64,000 nt of DNA, taken from Bin5 sp009843665. GTDB taxonomy: Bacteria > Chloroflexota > Anaerolineae > Caldilineales > Caldilineaceae. Below the pieces are notes generated by a model, which had not been told where the DNA came from, did not search any database, and saw nothing but the letters and a program-made list of their open reading frames with translations. The stretch lies in contig OZ244818.1 in NCBI GenBank assembly GCA_965220285.1, forward strand, positions 2,418,001 through 2,482,000, written 5' to 3'. A program made the translations under genes and the position numbers. This document shows positions 25,996 to 35,271 of this stretch, one piece after another (the first letter of the stretch is position 1; every line of letters begins with the position of its first letter).

Positions 25996-27606
25996 GTAAC
26001 TACTAAGCCTGTGTACCGAAAAAGAGCCAATGTGCGATTGCTCTTGGATGATGTAGAGTAAGAAACATGAGCAAACTTGAAGAGCTGGACCGAGAGCAAC
26101 TAAAGCGAATAGACCGAGAAAGCCTGATAGAGCTGGTTTTGGTTCTGCAGCAGCGATTTGGGGCGCAACAGGAATGGAGCCAGCAATTGCAGCAGCAGGT
26201 GGCAGTGCAGCAGGAATTGGTCCAGCAATTGCAGCAGCAGGCGGCAGCGCAACAGGAGTTGGTCCAAGCGTTGCAGGATCAACTGGCGAAAGACAGTCAC
26301 AACAGTAGCAAGCCACCGAGCAGCGATGGTCCGAAGAAAGGCAGGCGCAAGAGTCTGCGTCGCGCTGGGCAACGGCCGCGCGGTGGACAACGGGGGCACA
26401 AGGGACGCACGTTGATGCAGGTGGCGGAACCGGACCATGTCATCGTTCATAAGCTGTCGGATTGCCCGCACTGCCAGACAAAGCTGGAGGCGGAGACTGT
26501 CAAGCGGCATGAGAAACGGCAGGTATTCGACATTCCACCCGCCAGAATCGAAGTGACAGAGCATCAGGCGGAAGTCAAGCAGTGTCCTGGCTGTGGTGCG
26601 TGCGTGAAGGGAGCGTTTCCCGCCAACGTGAGTCAGCCGACCCAGTATGGTCTGCGTCTGAAGGCGTTCGCCTGCTACCTCTACGGCCAACAGTTCATCC
26701 CTTTCGCTCGCATCAGAGAGTTGCTGACTGCCCTCTACGGGGATGCACCTTCGGAGCCTGCGATACTCGCCGCCACGCGCCAACTTGCCAGGCACACACA
26801 GGGCAGTCTTTCCCAGATTCGCCAACAGCTGATTGCTGCGCCCGTCGTCCATTTCGATGAGAGCGGCTTGCGTGTCGCAGAGCGGTTGCGGTGGTTGCAC
26901 GTGGCCAGCACAGAAAAACTGACCCACTACCACGTGCATGACAAACGCGGACATGTCGGGATGCGAGCCGGAGACATCCTGCCCCATTACAAGGGCGTTG
27001 CTCTGCATGATTACTGGCGCTCCTACCTCAAGTTTACCGACTGTCAGCATAGCTTCTGCAACGTCCATCATCTGCGCGACCTCTGCTTTATCGTTGAACA
27101 GTACGACCAGGCATGGGCGGCAAAGATGAAGCGCTTGTTGTGCGACATCAAAGAGGAAGTCGCATCTACCCCCGCACAACATACTGCCTTGCCGCGAGAC
27201 CGCCTGGCCTACTACGAGGCTGCGTACGATGCGCTCATTGCTCAGGGTTTTGCCGACAACCCCTCCCCGCCAAAGACAAAACCCAGACCGATCGGGCGAC
27301 CCAAACAGTCGCCAGCCAAAAATCTGCTTGACCGCTTGCACAAACATAAGGCCGGCGTCCTGGCCTTCATGTATGACTTCCGCATCCCTTTTGACAACAA
27401 CCTGGTCGAACGCGATGTGCGCATGATAAAGGTCCAACAGAAGGTCTCCGGCTGCTTTCGTACCGAAGACGGGGCCCACATCTTCTGTGCGATTCGTTCC
27501 TATATCTCTACTGCCCGTAAACATGGCCTCAACGCCATCGATGCCATCCACAACGCCTTTCTTGACCAACCCTTCATCCCTGATACCTCTCAGGCTTAGT
27601 AGTTAC
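25996..27606 (+). mobile_element. IS66-family element, single-ORF type, 1611 bp
   Basis: Terminal inverted repeats GTAACTACTAAGCC (25996-26009) and its complement (27593-27606). A perfect 8-bp target duplication, GGTAGACG, flanks it (25988-25995 and 27607-27614). It encodes only the large transposase and no TnpA/TnpB accessory proteins, as in the ISBst12-like branch. The intact ends and duplication indicate a fairly recent insertion. Confidence 0.92.
26067..27599 (+). CDS. IS66-family transposase (TnpC)
   Basis: 510 aa. An N-terminal coiled coil (about 20-75) is made of Gln-rich heptads that repeat almost exactly at DNA level. It is followed by the IS66 signature NSSKPPSSDG, a zinc-binding CPHCQ...CPGCG region (about 130-175), and the DDE core: HFDESGLRV, LHDYWRSY, and NNLVERDVRM. 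The stop lies inside the right inverted repeat. It appears intact and could also act on the two MITEs in this window. Confidence 0.9.
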   Translation: MSKLEELDREQLKRIDRESLIELVLVLQQRFGAQQEWSQQLQQQVAVQQELVQQLQQQAAAQQELVQALQDQLAKDSHNSSKPPSSDGPKKGRRKSLRRAGQRPRGGQRGHKGRTLMQVAEPDHVIVHKLSDCPHCQTKLEAETVKRHEKRQVFDIPPARIEVTEHQAEVKQCPGCGACVKGAFPANVSQPTQYGLRLKAFACYLYGQQFIPFARIRELLTALYGDAPSEPAILAATRQLARHTQGSLSQIRQQLIAAPVVHFDESGLRVAERLRWLHVASTEKLTHYHVHDKRGHVGMRAGDILPHYKGVALHDYWRSYLKFTDCQHSFCNVHHLRDLCFIVEQYDQAWAAKMKRLLCDIKEEVASTPAQHTALPRDRLAYYEAAYDALIAQGFADNPSPPKTKPRPIGRPKQSPAKNLLDRLHKHKAGVLAFMYDFRIPFDNNLVERDVRMIKVQQKVSGCFRTEDGAHIFCAIRSYISTARKHGLNAIDAIHNAFLDQPFIPDTSQA

Positions 27607-27659
27607 GGTAGACGTTAATATAGACTTGCCATACCGTTACACAGGAGCGAGGGAGTTCC

Positions 27660-28838
27660 ATGAGAAACGGCCAGACACTCTCAACCCGGGCCGGACGGTA
27701 CGTCAGGCAGCCAAGCGGCTACAGGGCCTTTATTCCGGAAGCGTTGCCGCCAAAGCCGCCGGTGCGCATTACGAACGAACTCCAACAGTTGTTGTCTGAA
27801 GCCGACCGCGCATTGGGCAGGCTGGACGGCTCGATTCACATCCTGCCCGACGCTGATATCTTCGTTTATATGTACGTGCGCAACGAGGCGGTGTTATCGA
27901 GTCAGATCGAGGGGACGCAAAGTTCGCTACAGGATTTGCTGGCAGCCGAGGCGAAGATCTTGACGCCGAACCGTCCGAATGATACAGCTGAAGTGATCAA
28001 TTACGTTAGAGCCATGAACTACGGACTCAATCGGCTGTCTAAGCTTCCACTATCGACCAGACTGATCTGTGAAATCCACGGCGAACTTCTACGAGGGGTC
28101 CGCGGTTCCCATCTAACACCAGGCAAACTGCGCACTTCGCAGAATTGGATCGGACCCCAGGGTTGCACGCTGCATGAAGCCGACTTTGTCCCACCCCCAC
28201 CCTCCGAGCTGGCTGAGGCGCTGTCGTCCCTGGAGCGGTTTATCCATTTCGACACAGAGCTACCTTTGCTTATCAAGATCGGATTAGTGCATGCCCAATT
28301 TGAAACGATTCACCCGTTTCAGGACGGCAATGGCCGCGTCGGGCGGTTGCTCATCACTTTCCTTCTCTGCCAGCAACACGTATTGACAAAACCAGTTCTC
28401 TATCTTTCCTACTTCTTCAAACGGTACCGGCAACAGTATTACGATGAGCTGCAAGCGGTGCGTGATGCCGGATCATGGGAGAAGTGGCTCGCCTTCTTCC
28501 TGCGCGGCGTGATAACGGTGAGCGCGCAAGCTACCGACACGATCCAACGCATACTCGCTCTGCGCGAAAAGCACCGCCAGGTGATCACTGAACACTTTGA
28601 TCGAGCCGCCGCCAAAGGCTATCGAGTTCTGGAAAGTCTCTACAGATGGCCGGTTGTTTCGGTGGGCGATGTGCAAAAGCTGATCGGTACAGCTTACCCG
28701 GCGGCTAACAATCTGGTTGCACGATTGGTGGAGTACGGCATCCTGCGCGAGTTCACAGGCCAGACCCGCAACCGGGCTTTCATCTATCAGAGTTATCTAG
28801 ACCTGTTTCATGAAACTGAGCAGGAGAGTGAGGCATGA
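27660..28838 (+). CDS. Fic-family protein, class II (N-terminal inhibitory motif)
   Basis: 392 aa. The Fic core motif HPFQDGNGRVGR starts at His218, complete for AMP transfer from ATP to target hydroxyls. An inhibitory motif SSQIEG (Ser80, Glu84, Gly85) precedes it, as in self-inhibited class II enzymes. A C-terminal winged-helix-like segment (about 310-375) follows. Upstream regulatory DNA is interrupted by the IS66 element, whose right end lies 54 bp before the ATG. Target unknown. Confidence 0.9.
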   Translation: MRNGQTLSTRAGRYVRQPSGYRAFIPEALPPKPPVRITNELQQLLSEADRALGRLDGSIHILPDADIFVYMYVRNEAVLSSQIEGTQSSLQDLLAAEAKILTPNRPNDTAEVINYVRAMNYGLNRLSKLPLSTRLICEIHGELLRGVRGSHLTPGKLRTSQNWIGPQGCTLHEADFVPPPPSELAEALSSLERFIHFDTELPLLIKIGLVHAQFETIHPFQDGNGRVGRLLITFLLCQQHVLTKPVLYLSYFFKRYRQQYYDELQAVRDAGSWEKWLAFFLRGVITVSAQATDTIQRILALREKHRQVITEHFDRAAAKGYRVLESLYRWPVVSVGDVQKLIGTAYPAANNLVARLVEYGILREFTGQTRNRAFIYQSYLDLFHETEQESEA

Positions 28839-28991
28839 ATGGCGCTCCCAAGCCCTGGCACACGACAAAAGAGCTTCATGCTGGACAGCGATAGGGAAAG
28901 TCCCCTGGCGAGATTACTCTGCAGTTCGAGACCAACGTTGCCTATTCATTTCGAGGCTTGCGCACACGTCTCTACACCAAGCGAGCGCCAA

Positions 28992-31379
28992 CTAAAAATT
29001 AGAAACTGCCCTCCGCCCCGCCTCAATCACCCGCGCCACCAGCCCGCCTGCCTGCATCGGTCCCGTCAAATCCTCGTTCTCAAGCGCCGCCGGCGCCGCC
29101 CATAGCATCATATTCTGATAATAGTCCGCGCCGAACGCGCGCTGGCCTGTGTCCGCGTCGCCGCGCACCGTGTTGGGCGCGTCCCAGGTATAGCCCCAGC
29201 GACAGCTGATGTTGTGCAGGCAGCGCTGCAGCAGATCGCGGCCAAACGCCTGCTGCCCGTTGTACATGTACGTCATCGCCAGCATGTACAGTTCCGGCGG
29301 GAAATAGCTGAAGGTGCCGTAGCCCCCCACCTTGGCCGGCTCGCCCTCCGCCGTGGCGTAGTTGACCGCGCCCGACTGGCTCAGCGCGCAGTTGTTCTCC
29401 GCCACCGTCTGCAGCGTCCGCTCCACCCGCGCCGGCGGGAACGCGCCCGCGACCCCGTGCCAGTCCGTCACCCACTGCCCGTCCAGCTGGTAGCCAAAAA
29501 TCAGGTCGGACTTCTGCCCCGTCTCCGGCTCGTTGAAGTTGAGATAGTAGTCGCCCGCCCACAGATGCTCCTCCAGCGCCGCCGCGCCCGCTTCCAGCCA
29601 GGCATCGCAGCGGGCGCGATATTCGTCGTCTCCCATCGCCTCCGCCATCCGCCGCATGATCTGCACCTGCGCCATGCGCACCCCGCCGGCGTGGGTCACA
29701 TAGCCTTTCCAGCCCGGCTCCGGCGCCTCGAACCACTCCGTATCGCCCAGCCCGTGCGAGTCGGTGCCCGGCGTCGGCATCGCCATCACCTGCGCCAGCC
29801 CGTAGGCAGGACGCAGATTCATCGAGAAGTCGTTGCAGCGCTTGAGCGAGTCCCAGAATTCGGCCAGCGCCGCATCGTCGCCCGACACCTGCCAGTAGCG
29901 GTCGACCATGATGACGTAGCAGGCCCCGTTCAGCACCGTCTGGTAGCCCACGTCCGGCGCGCTCAGGCCGTAGCCGGGCCGGTTCGCCTCCACCGTCGCC
30001 GTAATGCCGCCGAAGATCCACGGCGGCCGCCCGTCCGCATACTGGTACGCCTTGTAGCCCCGCAGCGTCGAAAGCGCCGCCTCGGGGAAGAAGTAGACCA
30101 GCGGGATGTTGCCGTAAAAGCTGCACGGCAGACACTCGATCTGCGGGCAGCCGCGCGGGCACTCGTTGAGCCCGAACAGCCCGTCCTCCTCCCCGCACCA
30201 GGCCCCGATCGGCGGCTGCGCCTGGCCCCAGATGCTGCACTCCGGAATCAGATGCAGATTGTTGATCAGCGCGTCCGCCAGCCAGCCCGGCACCTCCTCC
30301 GCGCCGTAGAGCGCCTCCTGCCACGCGATCACCCGTCGCAGCAGTTGCGCGTGGTTGCCGGCCAGGAACCGGGCCGTGGACAGGGCGTCCGCATAATGTC
30401 GTGAGTACATATGCGTGAACAGCTCCGTCTCCTCATGCGCGGGCGCGCCGCCCGCGCGCCAGTGCGGCGCATGCCAGGCCAGCACCACGCGCACCGTCCG
30501 GCTGGCGCCGGAGGCGAGGTCAAAGGGGATCGCCAGCGATGCGCCGCTGTTCTCCGGCGAAGGTGCGGGCAGCCCGTCAGCGATCCGCTCCCACGCCTCC
30601 CTGTCCGCATTGAGCGCGCCCCCGTCTGCCGCCGCGTCCCCGTCCACAACAGCCAGCACATAGGCCATCTCCCAGGCATCACTCTGCCGCCCGCTCTCCA
30701 CCAGCACACCCTGCAGCGGGCCCGCCAGCGGCCGCCGTTTTACCCCCTCCTGCTGTCCGAAGCCGGGAAAGTTGAACACCAGCGTCCCGCTCTGTGCAGC
30801 GCCTTCCGGGTTGCGCAGGTGGATCTCAAACACCGCGCCCGGCGCCATCGAGACCACCGTGTCCCCGGGAATGAACGGCGACCACGCCCGCACACCAACC
30901 TTAACCGGCGCCGCGCACGCGAACTCCATGTCCAGAACCGGATAGTGCCCCCAGTAGTCGATCGAGTCGGCGATCGCCGCGTCCGCCAGGCCGATCTCGT
31001 CATACAGCGGCGCGTAGTCGGTCGGCGGAAAGGTCACCGCGCTCTGGCTCGGCTGCGGCGTGTCCCGCTTGCCCAGCGTGTCCGAAACCAATACCCACGC
31101 GCCCTCCGCGCCGTCTTCGCCGCGGCAGGCTAGCCCCAGCATCGGCAAATTCAGCAGCGCCCGCGGCTCCACCAGGTGGTTGAAGATCGTGCTATAGCCG
31201 AACATCCCGTTCGGTTCCACGTCGATGCAGCCGGTATCCAGCCCGCCCAGCGGCATGCCGCACGTGGGCCGCGGCTCCCCGCGGTAGACAATGCCGGTGA
31301 CGGGCTCCGTGAAGCCGGCTGCCTCAAAGCTGTGCCAGCGGGCATGGAGCAGGTGTGGGGGAAAGAGTCGGTCACTCAT
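28992..31379 (-). CDS. GH116-like glucosidase (GBA2/glucosylceramidase-type)
   Basis: A 795-aa cytoplasmic enzyme with the N-terminal beta domain (about 1-340) and C-terminal (alpha/alpha)6 domain of family 116 and DUF608-type glycosidases. The C-terminal domain shows PECSIWG, IECLPCSFYG, the LGDTEWF region that could hold the acid/base Asp, and a late WGYTWDAPNTVRGD motif. I see no signal peptide. It starts with GAGGAGAG upstream of the ATG at 31379 and stands alone. An IS630 copy ends 106 bp upstream. Beta-glucosidase or xylosidase activity is likely; lipid specificity is not shown. Confidence 0.78.
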   Translation of the reverse strand: MSDRLFPPHLLHARWHSFEAAGFTEPVTGIVYRGEPRPTCGMPLGGLDTGCIDVEPNGMFGYSTIFNHLVEPRALLNLPMLGLACRGEDGAEGAWVLVSDTLGKRDTPQPSQSAVTFPPTDYAPLYDEIGLADAAIADSIDYWGHYPVLDMEFACAAPVKVGVRAWSPFIPGDTVVSMAPGAVFEIHLRNPEGAAQSGTLVFNFPGFGQQEGVKRRPLAGPLQGVLVESGRQSDAWEMAYVLAVVDGDAAADGGALNADREAWERIADGLPAPSPENSGASLAIPFDLASGASRTVRVVLAWHAPHWRAGGAPAHEETELFTHMYSRHYADALSTARFLAGNHAQLLRRVIAWQEALYGAEEVPGWLADALINNLHLIPECSIWGQAQPPIGAWCGEEDGLFGLNECPRGCPQIECLPCSFYGNIPLVYFFPEAALSTLRGYKAYQYADGRPPWIFGGITATVEANRPGYGLSAPDVGYQTVLNGACYVIMVDRYWQVSGDDAALAEFWDSLKRCNDFSMNLRPAYGLAQVMAMPTPGTDSHGLGDTEWFEAPEPGWKGYVTHAGGVRMAQVQIMRRMAEAMGDDEYRARCDAWLEAGAAALEEHLWAGDYYLNFNEPETGQKSDLIFGYQLDGQWVTDWHGVAGAFPPARVERTLQTVAENNCALSQSGAVNYATAEGEPAKVGGYGTFSYFPPELYMLAMTYMYNGQQAFGRDLLQRCLHNISCRWGYTWDAPNTVRGDADTGQRAFGADYYQNMMLWAAPAALENEDLTGPMQAGGLVARVIEAGRRAVSNF

Positions 31380-31418
31380 CGGGCTCTCCTCAGCGTTTTG
31401 GGCGGTAGTTTATCTGGA

Positions 31419-32527
31419 TTAGTAACGAAGCAACCACAAACAGCCCTCGCCCCAATCCCGGCTGCTTGTGTGAGTGGGGCGACTAGTAGTTCCACAGTCT
31501 TCTATTGACGGATAGAGGCGTTCGAGTCTGATGCGATCGTTCAAGCACTGTCGATGCAGAACACTGAGTTCGATTTCAGCCATGTTGAGCCAACTGCCAT
31601 GTTTGGGGGTGTAGTGGATTTCCAGTTTGGCGGCAATGCGGCGCGCCTCAGCCGGCGGAAACGCTTCATACAGCGATGCAAGTTTGTGCGTGTTCAGGTT
31701 GTCCATCACCAGCACGATCGTGTCTGCCTGCGGGAAATAGATATCGACCAGGTCGCGCATGCAGTGGGCAAAATCGACCATGGTACGGCGCTCTGTCACC
31801 TTGACATGACGCCAGGCTTGAAGAGGTGCGAAGCAGAGAAAGAGGTTGCTGGTTCCATTGCGTTCATACTCGTAGTCATATTTGGCCGCCGCACCGGGTC
31901 GGGGAGGCAGGGGCAGACGGGTCTCTTTGGTCAACTGTTTGCTGCCTTCATCAAAACAGACCAGCGGTCGTTTGGGGTCTTGCTCCCGATGATAGACTGC
32001 CAGCGTATCTTCCATGGCGCAGACGAACTCTGCGCTTGCTTTCTCTGGAATACACCATTCATCTTTCAACCAAGGCTTCAGTTCGTTTTTTTGAGCGTCG
32101 TACGCACCGTTTCGGGCGAAATGCGTTCGACCACCTCTAATTCGACCAGCTTGTCGGCCAGCATCTGCAGCGTCCATCTCTCCTGTCCATCGGGCGCAGC
32201 GCTACAGGCTAACTGCACCAGGCGGGCTTCGCCCTCACCATCCAGGACGCGTGGCCGCTTCCGTTTCGGGCGCGTGTGGGTGAGGGCCGATTCGATTCCG
32301 ACTGTGACACACCGCTCCCGAACTCGCTCGACTGTGCGCGCATGCACCCCCAAAGCCTTGGCTATCTCGGCGTCCTTAAAGCCACCGCCCTCCTGTGCCT
32401 CATCGGCCATCAAGAGGATGCGGGCCCGTCTTGAGCGGCGCCCCGACCCTGTGCCTGTGTTCACTTGTGTATCCAGTTCCTTGCGCTCCTCCGCGGTCAA
32501 GCGCACCCGATATCGTTTCGCTGGCAT
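31419..32527 (-). pseudogene. IS630 transposase, -1 frameshift and internal deletion
   Basis: The first phase (from ATG 32527, AGGAGAGG upstream) encodes the helix-turn-helix domain. The second phase carries the DDE core: LVCFDEGSKQ, LVMDNLNTH and LNMAEIELS. They join by a -1 slip on a run of seven A (CTC AAA AAA ACG), giving LKKNELKPWL, a usual IS630 junction and probably programmed. After SVLHRQCLN the frame jumps to RIRLERLYPSIED, the normal C-terminus, so some 30-45 residues seem deleted in frame. The frame then runs out of the IS into flanking DNA. Confidence 0.75.
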
Positions 32528-32605
32528 TTCCCCTCTCCTTGTGTTTGCTCTTATGGAGAGTGTCCCACAGTTCACTTATCCGTCAGATCCTAACTGTTAC
32601 ACCAG
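31486..32605 (-). mobile_element. IS630-family element, copy A, about 1120 bp
   Basis: Ends match the second copy at 35272 (GTAGTTCCACAG at left, CTGTTACACCA at right) with an inner TGACGGATA inverted repeat. TA dinucleotides flank it (31484-31485 and 32606-32607), as expected for the family. The transposase gene is frameshifted and internally shortened, so this copy is probably not self-mobile. Confidence 0.75.
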
Positions 32606-32763
32606 CTAGCGGTCTACAACTCCAAGACTTAGACACCTGACTGTTATGTTAAGAGTCCGGGAGCCGGAGATAAGTCTGGCACGCCTTCGAATGGTAGAGG
32701 TCAGGTAATGAGCGACGGTACCATTTTGGCCCAGCCACTTTAGCTTTGCAGTAATTACCATAA

Positions 32764-35259
32764 TCACAGTCTTTTACCGTCGATGAGTCGCCAGAAAGAC
32801 AGACCTGCAAGAAACAGGAACCCCACGCCAAACAGCGCGAGACCGCGATGCCAGCTAACGGGCGCGTACCACAGTCGGATCTCCAGCTCTCCGGCGGGTA
32901 CGGGCAGGGCTCGAAAGGTGTAATTGGCCCTCCACACGGGGGCGGGCTCCCCGTTAACGGTCGCGAGCCAGCCCGGGAACCAGACTTCACTGAGAACCAA
33001 AATGCCCGCCCTTTCGGCATGGACAGCCAGTACGATCTCATTTTCGCTGTGGGCGAGAATCGAGACGGGTCCGTCAAGGCCCGAAGAGGGAGATACTGCG
33101 CTGGCCGCGGAATCTGGCCGAAGGTCGTTTTGCTGCGCCATGATGACGACGTGCAGCGGCTCGAACGACGGCTGTTTCAGTGCGGCGAGAACAGCCTCTT
33201 CATCGGCGAGGACCTGCGCTGTGGGAACCAGCCAGGCGCGGGGCAGTGGATCAGGGTTCTCGTACACGGCAAGGGGGCCGGGGGCATCGTAGGCCAGGCT
33301 ATACTGCCTGTCCAGAGGAGTGCCATCGCGCACAATGACGAATCGCACGTTGTACATATCGTAAATCCGCGTGTGGCGTCCAGGGTTGTTCTCCCACAGA
33401 CCCTCCCAATGCGTCAATATCAATGGATTGTATGTTCCCCACACGTCCCAAAACCCGGCCAACGCGGCGGTGTTCGGCTGCCACAGGTCATAGATGCCGG
33501 TGCGGGCGTCAATGCGGAAAAGATGGGATGCCAACGAGCTGTCGACAGCGGGTCCGCCAGCGGCTGCATCCGTACGTTCGACGGACTGTCCCTTCAGAAA
33601 GGACACGATTTCCGGGTGTTCGAAACCACGTGTGGGATCGTTCGTACCGTCGTTCCTTCTCATGTTCATGTTTACGCCGGCCACGCTCAGTTCCACCAGC
33701 AATAGGATAAGCAACAAGCCAGGCAGTATGCTGCCCTTCAGACGTTTGCGGCGATGTAGCGCCAACAGCAACCACGTAGCCAGCCATACGAAAGTTGCCA
33801 AGAGTACAGCCTGACCCGCAGTGGTAGCCCGTCTGAGCGAGTCGGCACCCTCTTGCAACACGCGCGTTGTGACGAAGATCAGTGGGATTAAGACCAGAGG
33901 TAGGCCGGCGACGCCTATGCGGATAAAGGAGAAATATAGGGTGGAATAGGAGGGAACGGTGTCTTCCTCTTCTCGCTTCCCTCCTTCCAGCAGCGCATCC
34001 AGTCCTATGGCGGCCAGCACGGCTATGGTCAGCGCCCACAGTACGATCGCCCTGGCCGGCGCGCGCAGGCCATCGTAAACGGGCAGGATCTGCGTCAGCC
34101 AGCCGTGAACCGGTGTATAGCTCCCCAGCGCTACCACGAATGCGAACACGGCCAACGCGAACCAGGGAAGCAGTCGACGCCACTTTCCTGGCGCGGGCAA
34201 CAAGAGCGCACCGGCCGCGAGGAGGAGCGTCACAAGACCAGCATAAGGCATCTCTACCCTATCCGGCGACCCCCAGTAACTTCCCGATCCTCGCCCGAAA
34301 AAGCTGGGCGTGAACAGGCCCACCAGCGCCGGTCCCGGTGGCAACGAATACTTCGAACTGTCCTGGTATTCAAATGCGGCTCTGTGCGTGTAAGGCAGCA
34401 TCTCAAATGCAGGCAGAAGAATTGGAGCAGAGAGAAGCGCTGCCAGTATGAAGACCGTGAGAGGATACCGGAGATCGATGAGAAGCTGGCGGCTTGCTGC
34501 CTTGCGCGGCCCTGCTGCGAGCGATTCCCAGAATCGCATCCCCAATACGCCAGCCGAATAGACGCCTACGGCCATACAGAGGTGATAGCTGCTCTGCGCG
34601 TGGCCGGCGGAGTTGGCGATTGCAAACAGCGCGGCCGCACACCCGGCCCACACGAGGCTGTGCCGGGTGAACGCCAGATGGCAGGCGGCCAAAATCCAGC
34701 CGGTCCACGAAAGGACGGCGATCAGATTGAGATTGCCCGTTCGCATGAACAGGTGATCGCTGAGACCGAATGCGACACCGGCCAGCAGGGCGGCGGATCG
34801 GCCGCAGCCTAGCGCGCGCGCTAGTACGAAGACGCCCAACCCCGCCCACCAGAGGTGCCAGGTGCCGAGCAACTGCATCCAGTGATAGTCAAAGGAGGGA
34901 TTGAGAAGAAACAGCAACAGATTGGGCGGATAGAGAAAGCCTGACTGAATGTCTCCAATAAATGGCGCGCCGCCATAAAGATGTGGATTCCAGAGAGGTA
35001 GCCTGCCCTCGTTCAAGGTGCGGGCGGCGAAGCGGTAGATGGGGAACAAAAAGCTGGCCAGATCACCGCCGCCGCCCGGCCGGAAAACAACGCCACTCAC
35101 TGTACGCCAGAAAAAGGCTAGGAATATCCCTGCCAGCAATGTCGCGCACAACAGGTCCCAGCGGCGTTCGTCACGCCGGACAGTCAACCAGGCGATAGTC
35201 CCACACCATATTAAGAGTATGCCAATGCTGAAGAGGATGAGTTCCCTGCTATAGTCCAT
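32764..35259 (-). CDS. YfhO-family large membrane protein
   Basis: 831 aa with about 12-13 hydrophobic helices in the first 530 residues and a C-terminal soluble domain. It has the YfhO motifs GGGDLASFLFPIY, EGRLPLWNPHLYGG and FLYPPN near the N-terminus. YfhO proteins resemble GT-C glycosyltransferases and act in cell-envelope or glycolipid decoration. The ATG at 35259 lies only 12 nt from the end of a decayed IS630, so native upstream DNA is lost and expression is uncertain. It is framed by two IS630 copies. Confidence 0.85.
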   Translation of the reverse strand: MDYSRELILFSIGILLIWCGTIAWLTVRRDERRWDLLCATLLAGIFLAFFWRTVSGVVFRPGGGGDLASFLFPIYRFAARTLNEGRLPLWNPHLYGGAPFIGDIQSGFLYPPNLLLFLLNPSFDYHWMQLLGTWHLWWAGLGVFVLARALGCGRSAALLAGVAFGLSDHLFMRTGNLNLIAVLSWTGWILAACHLAFTRHSLVWAGCAAALFAIANSAGHAQSSYHLCMAVGVYSAGVLGMRFWESLAAGPRKAASRQLLIDLRYPLTVFILAALLSAPILLPAFEMLPYTHRAAFEYQDSSKYSLPPGPALVGLFTPSFFGRGSGSYWGSPDRVEMPYAGLVTLLLAAGALLLPAPGKWRRLLPWFALAVFAFVVALGSYTPVHGWLTQILPVYDGLRAPARAIVLWALTIAVLAAIGLDALLEGGKREEEDTVPSYSTLYFSFIRIGVAGLPLVLIPLIFVTTRVLQEGADSLRRATTAGQAVLLATFVWLATWLLLALHRRKRLKGSILPGLLLILLLVELSVAGVNMNMRRNDGTNDPTRGFEHPEIVSFLKGQSVERTDAAAGGPAVDSSLASHLFRIDARTGIYDLWQPNTAALAGFWDVWGTYNPLILTHWEGLWENNPGRHTRIYDMYNVRFVIVRDGTPLDRQYSLAYDAPGPLAVYENPDPLPRAWLVPTAQVLADEEAVLAALKQPSFEPLHVVIMAQQNDLRPDSAASAVSPSSGLDGPVSILAHSENEIVLAVHAERAGILVLSEVWFPGWLATVNGEPAPVWRANYTFRALPVPAGELEIRLWYAPVSWHRGLALFGVGFLFLAGLSFWRLIDGKRL

Positions 35260-35271
35260 GAACCATACCTA

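Noticed and set aside
26100..27569. A 489-codon frame antisense to the IS66 transposase
   Set aside because: The sense frame holds all IS66 motifs between matching inverted repeats; the antisense frame has none.
29080..30324. A 414-codon Gly/Ala/Arg-rich frame inside the GH116-like gene
   Set aside because: Same strand but another phase of a clear GH116-like gene; composition is typical of an out-of-frame reading of GC-rich DNA.
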